In this document: one piece after another, positions 1 to 11,930 of the stretch
How positions within the stretch are numbered: position 1 is the stretch's first letter
Layout: every line of letters starts with the position of its first letter
Assembly (NCBI GenBank): GCA_015680685.1
Contig: MNCI01010107.1
Location: 71,126 to 103,288, forward strand
Source: Gnetum montanum
Taxonomy: Eukaryota; Streptophyta; Gnetopsida; Gnetales; Gnetaceae
Direction of reading: 5' to 3'
Length of the DNA stretch: 32,163 nucleotides
Made by a program: the position numbers and the translations under genes
The notes under the pieces: model-generated
What the model was told of the DNA's origin: nothing
The model's database searches: none
Seen by the model: only the letters and a program-made list of their open reading frames with translations

Positions 1-45
1 CTCGTATTCGTATGGTTGAGTGTAGGGGTACCTCGCCACTCGTCA
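1..45. repeat. Left terminal inverted repeat (45 bp)
   Basis: The first 45 bases, containing GGTTGAGTGTAGGGGTACC, recur in inverted orientation at 31903-31946. By eye the two arms differ by one single-base indel and two substitutions, with a central stretch of about 28 bases identical. The homology may extend left beyond the window, since it starts at base 1. Immediately inside it, at about base 47, copy A of the 4-kb duplicated segment begins abruptly, so this is a sequence junction. It could be the terminal repeat of a large DNA transposon or one arm of an inverted-repeat rearrangement. No target-site duplication can be checked because the left flank is absent. Confidence 0.8.
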
Positions 46-46
46 T

Positions 47-1180
47 GGGTAAAGTGGCCATGGAGCTACTATTTGAAATGGGATAAAGCTAGTTTGACCC
101 ATTTCACTATTTCACCAATTCACTATTTTCCCATTTCAAAAAGCTAACATTTGTCACTTTCATAATTAAGAGTTGACCATGTCTTAACTTCATTAGTTCA
201 ACTGTATTTATTGATCATGTTTATTTACTAGGATATCAACATTTTAAAGTCAAAGTGGAATAGCTGCAATTTTTCCAAAATTACTAATGGGATAAATTGA
301 AATCTTCCAATTTCAAAGACCAGATAAAATTTTTCTCTTGATTTTTCATTAAAGGGGGCAGGAACTCAAGTTAGAATACAGCCAATTACAAAATTGGCCC
401 TCATAGTCTAGATAAAGGTGATTACTCTAGGAACCCCAATTAAAAATATGACCATTATCCTACTTCTCAAATTAGGGAAAAATAATTTTTTTCATTTAAC
501 TAAATGGCCCAAAATGGACAAAATCCATTCTGTCCTATTTTATTAACATAGCTTGAAATAGAGAAATCACCATTTCTCACACTTTGTATTGGAACAAATT
601 TATGTTATCCCACTTTGAGCCACAAAATAAAAAGGATACAAACCAAAAAGTGGAAAAATGAATGTGGTTTTCTACTTTCCAAATGGAAAAAAACCAATTT
701 TTTCCATTTCATCAAATGAATAAAGAAATGACCACATGACAAAGATCCATCAGTACTTTAAAATGAAATGGCTCACGATGGAAAGTGGGGTACATATTAC
801 ACTGACAGAAGAGTTTAATAACTAAATATAAAGGTAATTCAAAGGAGATTTCATTACAAATCCTACTTAAATATATGCAAGTTCACACACCAACTACCAT
901 TTTGAACACTATTGCAAAAGGAGTTCTTCATGATTTTCATAGGAATTATGCATTGCAAATAAAGTAGAGAAAGCTATTTAGCATTCTCAAGAAAATCTAA
1001 GCAATCAACAAGCCAATATTTCAAGAAGCTAAAGAATTATATTAGAACCAAACAAGAAATCAATTTTCTATTTCAGGATGTGCCAGTTCAAGCACTTACC
1101 AAATATTTGTAGAGTTTTGATTTGTTAATTTCTTAATCGTAAAGATTGGTCAAATCACAAAAGATTTAAAGCTTCAAGAA
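47..1180 (+). repeat. Copy A of the duplicated segment: non-coding part
   Basis: This stretch matches about 25775-26930 almost co-linearly, roughly 80-85% by eye. It is rich in short motifs of the type GAAATGG and CCCATTTC that recur about every 120 bases near 70, 300, 545 and 670, often flanked by runs of A or T. In copy B the same sequence lies between a candidate first exon and the main coding part, so here it is probably the 3' portion of an intron whose upstream part was lost at the left inverted repeat. No protein-coding signal is seen. Confidence 0.7.
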
Positions 1181-1184
1181 TGAG

Positions 1185-3810
1185 ATGAAGAAGACCCAAA
1201 ACCAATTTTCTATTATGATACTGATCATGATTTTTTCTAGTAGTTTGTGGAGAAGCTTCTACCAATATACGAGCTTACACAAAATTGGCTTTAGACCTAG
1301 GGCCAATTTAATTAGAATGTTATCAATTGGATTTTCTCTAAAAAAAAAAAGGTATAGTGAAAACTATTTAAAATTTAAAGAGGCTAGACTAAATAATAAA
1401 TATTAGTCCCAGATGAAGCTATGAATTATACGGTGCTACTCTTCCCAATTGTTCTAAACATGATACTTGAAATGATAATATGGTGGCAATTGCATGTAAC
1501 ATTATCTTGGTGAATGGGCAAGAGATACATCTAGTAGGATTAGTATTTCCACCTTCTTTAGCTATAAGGAGACTTTTTCTAGCTTCAGTGAACTTAGGTT
1601 CCATCATCCCATTTTTATTGCCACTTTGAATATCTATTCAAGTTCAAATGTTACCTCTATTTTAGTCCAGCATTTGAAAGTTTTTGCTATTTTTGATAAT
1701 AATAAGCCCTTCCACCTAATTTATTTCATGAACACCAAATTATAAAATAGCATAGAAGACACCATAGCTAATAATACTTAGTTTAATATGAGTTCCTTTT
1801 TATTAGTTCATGTTTTTCCATAGTTCCAAGTCCTAAGAGGCTCAGCCTATTCTTCCCCAATACATTGTAGAAAGATAGTTAAACAAAAGATGGCCCTATT
1901 ATGTTTTTTACCCTATTATATATCATAAAGATTATTTTGATACCCAAATCCTTGAGTTCCTCATGAATGTTGGTTATCCAATCTTGTATCAATTTCTAAC
2001 AAACAAAGATATTCCAAGGGTTGAGCAAGTTGTAGTAGATGAAATCAAGGCCAAATGCAAGGGAGGATCTTTTTTCATGTCCATTACACTAAAATTATTA
2101 CAGGAGGATTTGAAGGAAGGCCAAGGAAAATACCATGATTTTTTACTCCCTATGTAGGAGCTCTTAAAGTAGAAAGGCAACTAAAAAATAGTCCATTGAT
2201 GTATGATTACATGGCAAGTCAATTTTTTCTACTGCAAATAGGCTTTTGGCATTTTGAGAATGCCCCTCATATAATGAACATAGGGGCAAAATTTGAAAAA
2301 TAAATAGTTCCAAAAGTAAGGCATAGGTTCTATAATCCTAATAAGGATTTTAGCAAGGCCCATGAGCACCAAGAAAATGATGTTTCCTATTATTTGATGA
2401 ATGATGAATTGGTAAATTTTTCCAAACAATAGGTAGAGAGCAAACTTAGGAGGACTCTTTATCATTTTACTATAAGGACAATGCATATGGGAAGAATTGT
2501 TGGCCAATAGATGATTTGGAGATGATAATCACATCTTGGCCAAATGGTTCAACTAGGATCAATTAAATCAAATGAAAGAAATTTATTTTTCATGGCAAAT
2601 TGATGGGCCAAATGAAGTCTTGGATCTAGAAGACTTCACTTAGAGAAATCAAAGAACAAAGGATAAGGTAACTAGAATCCCTTTTTTGCAAGAAAACATT
2701 ACAACCTAAAAATGATTTATCATCTTCAGCATGATAACCACTGGTGTTGGAACTTTCACATCTCAAAAGGTCCTAACTTTAGTTGATTTTTCTTTAGGAT
2801 ATATTATTAAGGGAGGGCAAACATCAATAAAAGTGAAGACTACTAAGGAAAGACTAAGTTTTGAACAATAACATCTAGAAAGGATATAGGTTCAAGAATT
2901 TGTTATCTTTCAATATAAGAAAGTAGGTTAGGAAATAGGAAAAACTGAAATGGCCATGACACACCATGAACTCATAGCAAATATATCATTAGTCATTGTA
3001 GATTACTCAAAAAATAATGATGAAACCATTAGAGATCAACAACAAGAACTTGATAAATTAAAAATATAGCATCAATTACAATAGGAATTTGAATTTCTTA
3101 GAAGAAAACATGAAGATCAAATGAATATTTATCAGTTCAAGGAAGCAAGCATATAAGCCTTGAAGATGGAAAATGTAGAATTACATTGAGAATTGGCCAA
3201 AAAATATAATAGACTTTCAACTCATAGCTTGAGACAAGAGGCCAACTTTAAATATGTCATAGATGAATTAAAAGCCATGAACAAACAAGTGGAAGTAGTC
3301 TTGGATGATATTAATGAACTTAAATGTAGAAAGGAACTGTTCAATCAAGCTTTGCAAAAACCATTTGACTTGTAGTCTATGATAATGCAAAAAGATATGA
3401 GTTACCTGAACTAGAGGTTGCATTTCTTGATGATGTCATGAATGATGGCATGTGCTAAATTCAATGGTTATGGAAGTCAAGGAAAATCTTGAGGTAACAT
3501 TGCAAGACATTTAAGAGTGTAAAAAAAAATAAAGGATGCCCTTAATACCACAAAGTTAAATGATGGTGGATTTTTACAAGAAAAAATAGTGTGGTTATTT
3601 TACTACCATTGGAATAAAAGAAGTAGCCAAAGAATTGTCATTATTATAAAATCAAAGTTACTATAAGCACTTGGTTCAATGAGAGAATGAATATGTCAAG
3701 AGTTCTTGGTAGAAAGTCAAACTGCAATGGAGATCCAGCAACAATGAGCACACTTGTAGGTCATTAAAGATGCTTTTGGGAAAGGAGTGGCTAGTAGTTC
3801 ATCTCAATAA
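1185..3810 (+). pseudogene. Broken gene of unknown family, copy A (coiled-coil C-terminal half)
   Basis: I do not recognise the family. A discontinuous plus-strand reading can be followed by comparison with the second copy at 26942-29562. The N-terminal part contains WRSFYQY, IGFRPR and NYLKFKE. A middle part (about 1960-2420) has the counterparts of QIGFWYFENTPH and FYNLNKH...VHEHQ in copy B. The C-terminal part (about 2990-3380) is rich in Glu, Lys, Gln and Leu in coiled-coil-like spacing, for example DQQQELDKLK and VIDELKAMNKQVEVVLDDIN. The natural end is probably the TAA at 3808-3810 after a Ser-rich tail. Many stops and shifts break it, including TAG and TGA codons shared with copy B. 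Relative to copy B, about 27 bases are missing near 1240. The true start is uncertain because upstream exons are absent. It could be a host gene or an ORF once carried by a mobile element. Confidence 0.6.
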
Positions 3811-4033
3811 CTATTTTTGTAACGTCTCTATAGTTATAACTAATTCATTTATTCATGGTATATAAAAGTGGGGCATTTTTTGTAAAAGGATGGAAGGATC
3901 CTGAAGATATTATTGATGAATTTTATATAATGGTATTTTAAAGTAAGATTTGATTTAGCTTCTATCTCTAATCTATGAGTTACCTTTATTTTTTTCTTTT
4001 TATCATATGGCTTATCTATTGGTAGAATCATAG
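3811..4033 (+). other. 3' flank of copy A up to the end of homology
   Basis: This non-coding stretch follows the presumed stop and remains similar to 29563-29787, including a conserved TATATAAAAG-like string near 3859 and the final shared bases ATTGGTAGAATCATAG. It is probably the 3' untranslated region or flank of the duplicated gene. After 4033 the two copies no longer match, which marks either the limit of the duplication or the site of a later insertion in one copy. Confidence 0.6.
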
Positions 4034-5290
4034 CATACTAATGGGTAGTTGGTATCCTCTATGTCCAACCATATGAATTACAAACATGTACGTGTGGTCT
4101 AGTTGAATTTTCTAGACTTAGTCCCTAAGTTTGCCTATAGATAAAGACTATGATCCTAAGGGTCATGTGATCGTTGTCTTCCTAACTCTCACTTGTGTAT
4201 GATCTTACATACGAATAAATGTGAGTTAAGGCATATGATATTTATTTTTGTTTGTATTTTTATATATTTTTTATCCTAAGTGCTAGGTGAAATAATGAAT
4301 GATGGATGATTAATTATTTTAACTATCTAAAAGCTCTAAGGGTTAACTATCCTAACATAAGTATTTGTACCCACTTGCTATACATATCCTAAACTCATAT
4401 TAATGCTACTGAATTACCAAGTGATAATTACTAGGTCTACCAAATGACCACTATTGGGATTACCAAGCATCATACATTATGCTTAAAGTAGCGATACTTA
4501 TGTGTTCAGTATTGATTATATTAATTATTTTAATTACTATAACATAGAATGTAAAATGTGTTTAAAGTAAAGTACTAATTAAGAAAGGTTTAATCCAATC
4601 CAAGTGCTATAATGAATGCAAAAAATCTTGACTTTATTGCTTGTTACACTAATGCACTTAGGTACATAGTGCTCAAATAAAGTTCTATATATTCTCTTTC
4701 ATTCACATTGTGAGAAATTAGAGGGAAAAATATTCTAACTCTAGAAATAATAAATTGTAAGGGCTTAACTACTCTACTAAGTTAACATACCATAAATGTA
4801 GTGGGTACACACATTTATATAGGCTTGACTACATCAGCATCAATGCATCTACATCAACACATGTAACCATGCTTCAATGAGTATACATCCACTATTTAGT
4901 GAAAACTTATCTTCAAGTGAACAAAAGTAGGATCAAGCTTCTTACAAAATTAGGAAAGTATGGAATTTATTAACTATAAATAATAGACCAAATAACTATG
5001 AGTGCCAAATTGTTTGGAATTATAAAATTAGTATCCTTGACAATGCATCTACATCAACACATGTAACCATGCTTCAATGAGTATACATCCACGATTTAGT
5101 GAAAACTTATCTTCAAGTGAACAAAAGTAGGATCAAGCTTCTTACAAAATTAGGAAAGTATGGAATTTATTAACTATAAATAATAGACCAAATAACTATG
5201 AGTGCCAAATTGTATGGAATTATAAAATTGGTATCCTTGACAACAAAATTGGATACCTTTACAAAAAATGACAGGAGGCTTCCTTATCTT
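4034..5290. other. Non-coding AT-rich stretch, possibly LTR remains
   Basis: No coding signal is seen. The stretch begins exactly where copy A stops matching copy B and contains a TATA-like ATTTATATAGG near 4815 just upstream of a 200-bp tandem duplication. By position it could be the 3' LTR of the minus-strand element whose genes lie at 10-15.5 kb. No matching partner LTR was found in the window, so this stays an inference from position only. Confidence 0.3.
4841..5240. repeat. Two-copy tandem duplication, 200-bp unit
   Basis: Bases 4841-5040 and 5041-5240 are head-to-tail copies with a period of exactly 200. Both start CAATGCATCTACATCAACAC and end GTATCCTTGA. Only about three substitutions separate them, near 5093, 5215 and 5230. 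This is far less divergence than between any other repeat pair here, so the duplication is recent relative to the decay of the surrounding elements, unless it is an assembly artefact. Confidence 0.95.
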
Positions 5291-7860
5291 ACCAAAGATG
5301 AGGTGAAATTCAACTAGTGCTAGGAGGTGAAGTCTTCTAGGATGTTGAAGGTCCTTCCCCAGGCTCTGGTGCTCATGGTAATGGAGGTAGTTGAGGCTAT
5401 CCTACTGCTACTAGTGCTACTAGTGAAAGTCTAAAAGCATCCAGCAATGCTTTCTTCTTCTCTTCCTTGCTTCATGGATTATAGGTAGTCTACATGACCT
5501 CGCCATTGTGGGCTAGTGTAGGGATACCCCACAAGCATGGCATTATTGGGAATATATCCTTAGTGTTAATAAACTATGTTGTGAATTATTGTAATTCAAT
5601 GTTGAACATCTTTACAAGGTTCTGAAGCTCTTGATAGTCATTCATTCTTCTAGTTAGGTTCTCAACAACCAATCATTGATCAGTGAACTAGCTTTTGAGA
5701 ACTTCAAGTTCCATGTTGGCTATTTCCAACTACTATTTTGTCTCTTTGTGGTGCTTGAATTCTACCTTATACAAGAGGTAAGAACTTCGCCTACTTCTCT
5801 AATTCTATTCTTGGCCTTCCTACACTCAACATAGCCAAGTTTGTGTATTGGAGGTTGGAAAGTTCTATATATTTTCTCATCTTCTTTATCTAGAACTCTT
5901 TTAGGTGGATTTCATCTTTGTTGTATGCATTTAATCCATTAAAGATTGGCTACCATACATAATCTCATTCATATTTACCTTGCCCAATTTTATCTCTTTT
6001 TCATTCACCTCCTTGAGAAGCCCAACCTAGTCTTTGTAATGATTTTTTACTCATTCAAATTTCAAGACCCCATTTTTCTAACCAGCTACTTTGATGGCCA
6101 TTTTTTTGGCAAAGTGCTTAGACTTCCTCCATTGAGAAATTTCTATTCTATGTTGCTAACCTTCTCAGATCAAGGTTTACCTTGGCTATCTACTTATACT
6201 ACTATTGACTAAACTCAACAATCTAATCTTTTTATTTTTTGACATTGCACAAGCAGTGAATGTCCTTGGTGAAAACCAAGTTGTCTTTGCGAACTTACAC
6301 TAAATCCTTATCAGTGTGAAATGTCAAGACTTCTAATAAGGAGGTGTTAAATACTAAAGTCTTCTTCACATTCTCAACCTCTTTGGTCCATTATTGAAGC
6401 TATTGAAAAGCTCATGTAAGGCCTAGGTTAAGAATGATAAGGTCAAAGAGATAGGCCCATAACTCCACAACTTTGGTGACCAACCATTAGTTTTCAGTGA
6501 TGGTTGCCTGTAGTTAAACATTGGAAATGATTAGTTTGTCCTTTCTCTCTAGTATATCTGAGTGGATTGCAATGATTTCATTCAAGAGATCAAAGATCTT
6601 TGAAGGTGGTTATCCAGTTCTATCCAACACCTCATTGTGTTTGGCTATACTTAACTAACCACTTCCTGCTTCTATGGATGTTTAAACATCTAGCATGGAA
6701 GCAATGTTTGGCACTACTCATAGAAGCATTTAGGACCTTATTCACCCTATCAACCACCACTTCTACCACTATCTCTTGTTCATGATGTCACATCACTAGG
6801 ATATTCAGTCCCTTACCTTTCTCTAGATGCACCAAGAAAGTTGTAACATTTCCAAAGATTTCAAGAAATGTTTATCTAGGGATGGACATCATAAATTTTT
6901 GGGTGCTAGGATTTTTTCTTGTGGGTATAAGAATTTACTTTGTTGAGAATAGCAAGCTAGTTTCCTCCATCTAATTGATGATCCTAGTGACCTCGTTGAG
7001 ATGGCTCAATGCTGGACAATAAATCAATGGCTTCCCACCACCTACTAAACCCTTTTTTTTTTACTCTAGTTGCTACTCACAAAGATTTTGAAGCCTCTCT
7101 ATAGCTACACATGCTTATAGCATGGTCTCTACCATAGGTGGTGGTGGTGGTTGCTCCTCTTCCTACATCTTTGCAGCTACTTTATCTTTCATCATCTCCT
7201 ACCAAGATTGGTAAGAGCATGGTGGAGTGTGTCATTTGCATAGCATGCTATGCCTCCCTTCTTATGGAGGTTTTGAATGAGGCATGAAAAGGGGAGTATC
7301 TTCCTTCCTCTCTCATGTTCTTTAAATCACTTCTCTATCTCTAAATAGATGAGCTAAGGAAGGTTGATATGGAATTTACCACTTAATACAATGCATTCAT
7401 GAGTGGAGAAGGCTATAACCTTTTTGGGCCTCACCGTTGGGTTTAGGTGATAGGCTATGATTTTGAAATATGTATGCTTCACCTTGGTAAGTGCCCCATG
7501 CTCCTTGTGATCCACCCCATAGTAGTGTTGGATCCACGCTTTCTTGGCTTCAAGGTCTACCTGGGTGTATATCTCTACCAAAGTTACCCCAGTATCAAGA
7601 AAACTAAGAACCTCCACGATGGCCTAAACCAAGTAGAAGATGGTGATGTATTTAATCTTAATTGATGTGTCTCCCTACCAGCTATTCCAAAACATATAGG
7701 TTTTTCCCATGTACCATTCTTCATGGGAGAAGAGAATGAATGACATAGAAGACCCCTATAATTATGTGTGGACTTTCTTGGGCACAAATTCCAAGAAGGA
7801 TCCAAAGTTAAGTTCCTAAAGAACCAAACTCTCAACCTCCTTGATTTAAATTTTCTTAAG
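5291..7860 (-). pseudogene. Unrecognised ORF remnant downstream of gypsy pol
   Basis: A minus-strand reading can be followed with stops and shifts. The best part is 7860-7354, with FLEFVPKKVHT, HEEWYMGKTYMFW, LDTGVTLVEIY and KVKHTYFKIIAYHLNP in nearly one frame. Further along (about 6900-5900) the translation becomes rich in Lys, Glu and Leu, for example SDILERKDKLI, suggesting a helical or coiled-coil tail. I do not recognise the family. It lies on the same strand as, and 3' of, the gypsy integrase at 10.1 kb, which is where Athila-type elements carry an envelope-like or extra ORF; no membrane segment or signal peptide is evident. It could also be an unrelated decayed gene. Two long open stretches on the opposite strand (5946-6212, 7447-7665) look like shadows. 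Confidence 0.4.
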
Positions 7861-10085
7861 GGAGGCCCTTGTTAATGTGACCTCGAGGTTGGAACTTGGC
7901 CTTTGCATCTCATCTTGTCTAAATTGGCTTGTTTCAGTAATGGAAATCTATCGAATAGATTCCACTTTAGTATTCTCTAGAAGAGGTCCCATTGCATGAG
8001 TTTCTTTGGCTTCTTACTCTTGGGGCTTCAATGGTTGTTGCTAGCCTCTTCCTCCTTTTGGTTGCTTCTCCCTATATTGGGAAGGTCCCCCACTAGTGCT
8101 TCCCTCTTTGGTACCATCTATGATCACAGATGTAACCAAGGATTAGCAATTAATGTATAAACTTTACTTACTTTTTTATACCTTTCTCATTTGGTTAGGT
8201 TATACTTGGGTTCATTTGTTATCTTAGTGAGTCCATTATTTTATTATTATTTTAATCATCAACTACCAGAGTTTGTTTGTAAGGCATAACTAGGTGTAAG
8301 TATGATTTTTAATATTATTTTAATGATTGAACCTTTGGGAGTTAGTAAAATTTCCAAAAAATTTCTCATCATAAACCAAATATTTATGGCCCCCACAATG
8401 TAAAGGTTATCTCTGATAGCTAGGAGATAAAAAAATGAGGTTAATCAGACAAGTGGTGTGAAAGTTATAGTGCTCATAAGGTCTTTGGGCTTTGAAAATG
8501 GCAAAAATTCCCCCTTTGAATTAAGATGAAAATGTGAACAAATGGCTAAGTATCAATGCATATATATAGTGTTTTTGTACTGTATTGATGGGGATGTGTT
8601 AACAGGGTTGCATCAATGCATCTAATTGCATCAATGAGGATTCATCTACACAACTATATACAATAATTTTTCCACATGAAAAACTAAGTATTCTAGAAGA
8701 CTTTTAAGATGAAATTAGAGTCTAAAGGAAGCTAGAAAAGCCTAGAATGATGAAAAATCATGGAAGAGCACATGATATTGGCCTAAAAAAGGAGATCTTG
8801 GAGAGAATTAAATATGGCAAGGGTTGTAAAAATGGATGTTTATTATGTAAAAATGATGGAATTGAATGTAAAATAACTAAAGGATAGGAAGCTTAACAAA
8901 ACTAGACCAAAGAGTATGCAAGTGGGTCCTTCCCATACCAGGCTTATGCCATTAATTCCCTTGCATGCCCTCATGCTCAGGAGTCCATAGGCACTAAGGA
9001 TGATTAATGATCATGGACTATTAAAAATGGAATCCTCACAAGAAATAATGAAAGAATCAGGACATACCAAAAGAAACACATTAATTAACCATGATAGGAT
9101 GTAGTAAGGTGGTGGATGATAAGAATGAATGATATGAGAGAGAGAGAGAGAGAATGAAAATGAAGCATCACATCATGATCACATGAAGTCCTTGTGGAAC
9201 GTACACTTAAGGTAACCTGATATTATCCCATCCTTAGTCGAAACCAAGTCCATCTACTTCCATTGACTTCACATTAGCACATTTATATCATTAGATCCTC
9301 TGGATTTATGACCATCCCCAAAGATCACCCACCATTTCAAATAGAGAAGAAAAGTGAAGTAGGAAGTTATAAAGAATATGAGTTAGAGGGGTGCCTTAGG
9401 CATGGGTAACATGTCTTTCTAGCCTAATAACTAGTACTTATAACCCATTATTGTGTCTAAGTAGTGTGCTTAGAATTCCCATGTTTTTTTTCTTGAGCCA
9501 CACCATGCAAGGACATTCTTCCTATTGGTGGTCAACGGTAGGAATGATGACGGATCAATGAGAATACCCATAAAACTCAAGAAGATAGTCAAGTACAAAA
9601 GGTGATAAGTTCCCTTGAAGCCACACCCTTTTCTATTTCACTTGATTTTTTCTAAGTCTATTAAGTATCAAGTTCATTAATTCTTTTATAAGTGCAATTA
9701 AGAAAGAACCTCATGCTTTCAAGATGAAAGAACTCCATGGAGTTGAGTAGAATGGGTGGATGACATGAGCTTACTGCCTAATACCATAAGAAAATCAATG
9801 TTCCATTAGTTGATGTCATAATCCAAAAATGAAATCCAATTATTGAATAATCAATCTAGACATGAAGTATAGTTCAAGTGAACTTCTAATAATTAGAAGT
9901 TGTATTAAGCACCAAATTCTTGATGGGAAATAAAGAAGAAAATAAATGTAAGGAAAATTAAATAAGGAAAAATATAAAAAATAAGTTACAAAATACTTAA
10001 GAAAACACAAAACATATAAACAACAATGTAAGACAAAAAATTTGAACTGAGGAGCCATTACAAAATCTTAGCATGGATGGCAATC
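7861..10085. other. Non-coding stretch between the ORF remnant and integrase
   Basis: I see no gene in this 2.2-kb stretch. It is AT-rich with long poly-A-like runs (9930-10050 is low-complexity A-rich sequence). Near 8616-8650 the string GCATCAATGCATCT, with a second CATCAATGAG shortly after, resembles the start of the 200-bp unit at 4838. A TATATATA string lies about 50 bases upstream, as in the earlier copy. It may be part of an untranslated region or a nested LTR fragment. Confidence 0.35.
9136..9153. repeat. (GA)9 microsatellite
   Basis: A pure GA dinucleotide run of nine units. Simple repeats like this are common in plant intergenic DNA, and no function is implied. Confidence 0.95.
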
Positions 10086-11250
10086 TTCCTCATGACTGAG
10101 TTGGAAGGAGAAGATTTGAAATATATATTGTGCTTGGCCATTGATTTAGGTGTTCTTAGCACTAGTTACCCTTGATTCTAAGAAAGGTTTGAACTGTTGC
10201 ATGTTGATCAACAACCATTTTTTTAGGCTAATAGGATGGTAATTCATCATCAACCTAGATGGGAAAGTTGTATGAATAATATAAGGTCCTTTTCATAGTG
10301 TTTGAAATTTTGTGCATTGCGATACATGCATAGGATTCCAATAGAGAACCTTATCTTCTAATTGAAATTTAACTTTCTGTATTTTAAGGTCATGACATTA
10401 TTTGGTGTGTGCCTTGTGCACTTCTACCATGGATGGGGCTACTAATTAATTTTTTTCTAGCCTATTTAATGTCATCAACCTTTCTCTTTGGGCTAGACTA
10501 AAATCAAGGTTAAGTTTAGAAGCTGTTGAAAGTGCATAGAGCTCTACTTGGATAGGAAGAGTTGGAAGTTTTTTGTACATTAACTCATAAAGGAAATAAC
10601 TAATAGGAAGTTTCCATGTTAACCGATAAGCCCAAAGAGCATCATTAAGTTTTATGCTCTAGTTTTTCCTACATTCACTTACTATTTGGGTTAGTATTCT
10701 AGTTATTTTCCTATTTGTAACTTCTTATTGACCATTAGCCTAGGGGTGGAATGAAGTTATGAGTTTGTATTCTACCTCCAAGTGTTACATAAGTTTCTGA
10801 AATGTTGCACTTGTAAAATGTGTTCCATTATTAAAAATTAGTGCCCTTGGCATATCAAACTTATTTACCACATTTTGTTGTACAAATTGTGCCACGTAGA
10901 GGATGAATAGTTGGTGAAAACAATAGCTTCAACCCACATAGTACAATAGTTAACTGTGATGATGATGTAAACCTTTCCATTGGACATAAGGTTGATGGAC
11001 CCCATGAAATCGATTCTCCAAAGATCGAAAGGCTCTAGTGATTGAATCCACTATTGGGGCCCTTCCATCCATGTAGTCATCCCTCTATCTCTTTGACATT
11101 TGTTATATAAATGAAAGAACTAATAGACATCCCTAAATATCATTGGCCAATAATATCTTTCCCTAAGTATTTTAATGATTGTCATCCTCCTAGCATAGTG
11201 GCCCCCAAAAGGGCCTTCATGAGCAACTTAGAGGACTTGGAGTCAATCAG
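10086..11250 (-). pseudogene. Ty3/gypsy integrase remnant, first element
   Basis: This is a decayed retroviral-type integrase, which would insert the element's cDNA. In element order, an H2C2 finger region reads GGHY...YYWPM (about 11206-11120), but the first Cys of its CxxC is Tyr (LYNKCQR). The catalytic core keeps the first Asp in RIDFMG (about 11010). The second Asp is replaced in IFNNGTHF, normally SDxGTHF (about 10830). A stop interrupts HP*ANGQ at 10742-10740. Then come DALWAYR (about 10640), a C-terminal segment LPIQVELYALST, and a terminal part with QLEDKVLYW and QQFKPF near 10170. No chromodomain is seen. The motifs suit a plant Athila/Tat-like gypsy element rather than a chromovirus, but lineage is by impression only. 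The loss of the second catalytic Asp plus the stops means it is inactive. Confidence 0.85.
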
Positions 11251-11429
11251 CATCAGGTACACATCATTGTACCAAGTCATCAACAAAACTCTTGTAAAGG
11301 TTGCCCTTGATTTCCATGTAGTGTTTGGCCTCGTAAAGAAATTATTGTTACTTCTTGTTATTCCATTTTTGTGGCATCTCCTAAGTGAGTAAGTAGGAGA
11401 GAATGTGATCATACTAGTTGAAATATTTC

Positions 11430-11930
11430 AGATTTTGAACTTCAACAACTTTGGAAAAGAGGAATATGTCTAGAAATTAATCTTATAATGACCCTTCATT
11501 CTTTTTGTTGTTCCATCGTAATCGAGACAAATGGTTAGCAATCACATTTTCGATTCCCTTTCTATCTACCATAGTAAGGTCAAACTCCTAAGAAATCACT
11601 AGCCACTATATGACATAGGAGCTTACCATTGGTGTGTTCTTAAGGAATTAGATAGCAATGTGGTCTATGTGCATAAAAACTTGGTATCTAAGCACATGGT
11701 GCCTAAATTTCTCTAAGGCATACATGACTACCATAAGATTTTTTTTAGTGGTGATGTAGTTTGATTGTGCATTCACAATGCTTCAACTTACATAGTGGAT
11801 GCAGTAGGGATGTTTCTGATCATTTAATTGTATGAGCATAGCCCCCAAAGCATAATTGGATGCATCAATCATGATGCGAAATGGCCTAGACTAATCAAGT
11901 GCCCATAGAATTAGAGTATCCATGAGCTTC
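11430..11930 (-). pseudogene. Ty3/gypsy RNase H domain remnant, first element
   Basis: This is the polyprotein domain that degrades the RNA strand of RNA:DNA hybrids during reverse transcription. The minus-strand translation gives MIDASNYALGAML with the first catalytic Asp (about 11880), SNYITTKKNLMVVMYALEKF holding the Glu position (about 11760), and FMHIDHIAI with a further Asp (about 11680). It ends with EFDLTMVDRKGIENVIA, the usual junction toward integrase (about 11540). Several stops interrupt it, for example after HIAI and in CIHYVS*. It directly follows reverse transcriptase with the normal spacing of a gypsy pol. The active-site acidic residues that I can see are kept, but the frame is not open. 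Confidence 0.85.

Noticed and set aside
2990-3400. Stop-codon reassignment (TAG/TAA read as Gln) to explain in-frame stops in the gene copies
   Set aside because: TGA, TAG and TAA all occur, frameshifts are also present, and the retroelement genes show the same decay, so ordinary pseudogene decay is enough.
5946-6212. Plus-strand 88-codon frame with hydrophobic stretches resembling a small membrane protein
   Set aside because: The hydrophobicity comes from reading Lys/Glu/Leu-rich minus-strand sequence backwards; there is no start context or neighbour support.
11111-11412. Open frames of 93 codons (plus) and 76 codons (minus) over the integrase finger
   Set aside because: The minus-strand GGHY...YYWPM reading of the integrase in another frame explains this segment; these are shadows.
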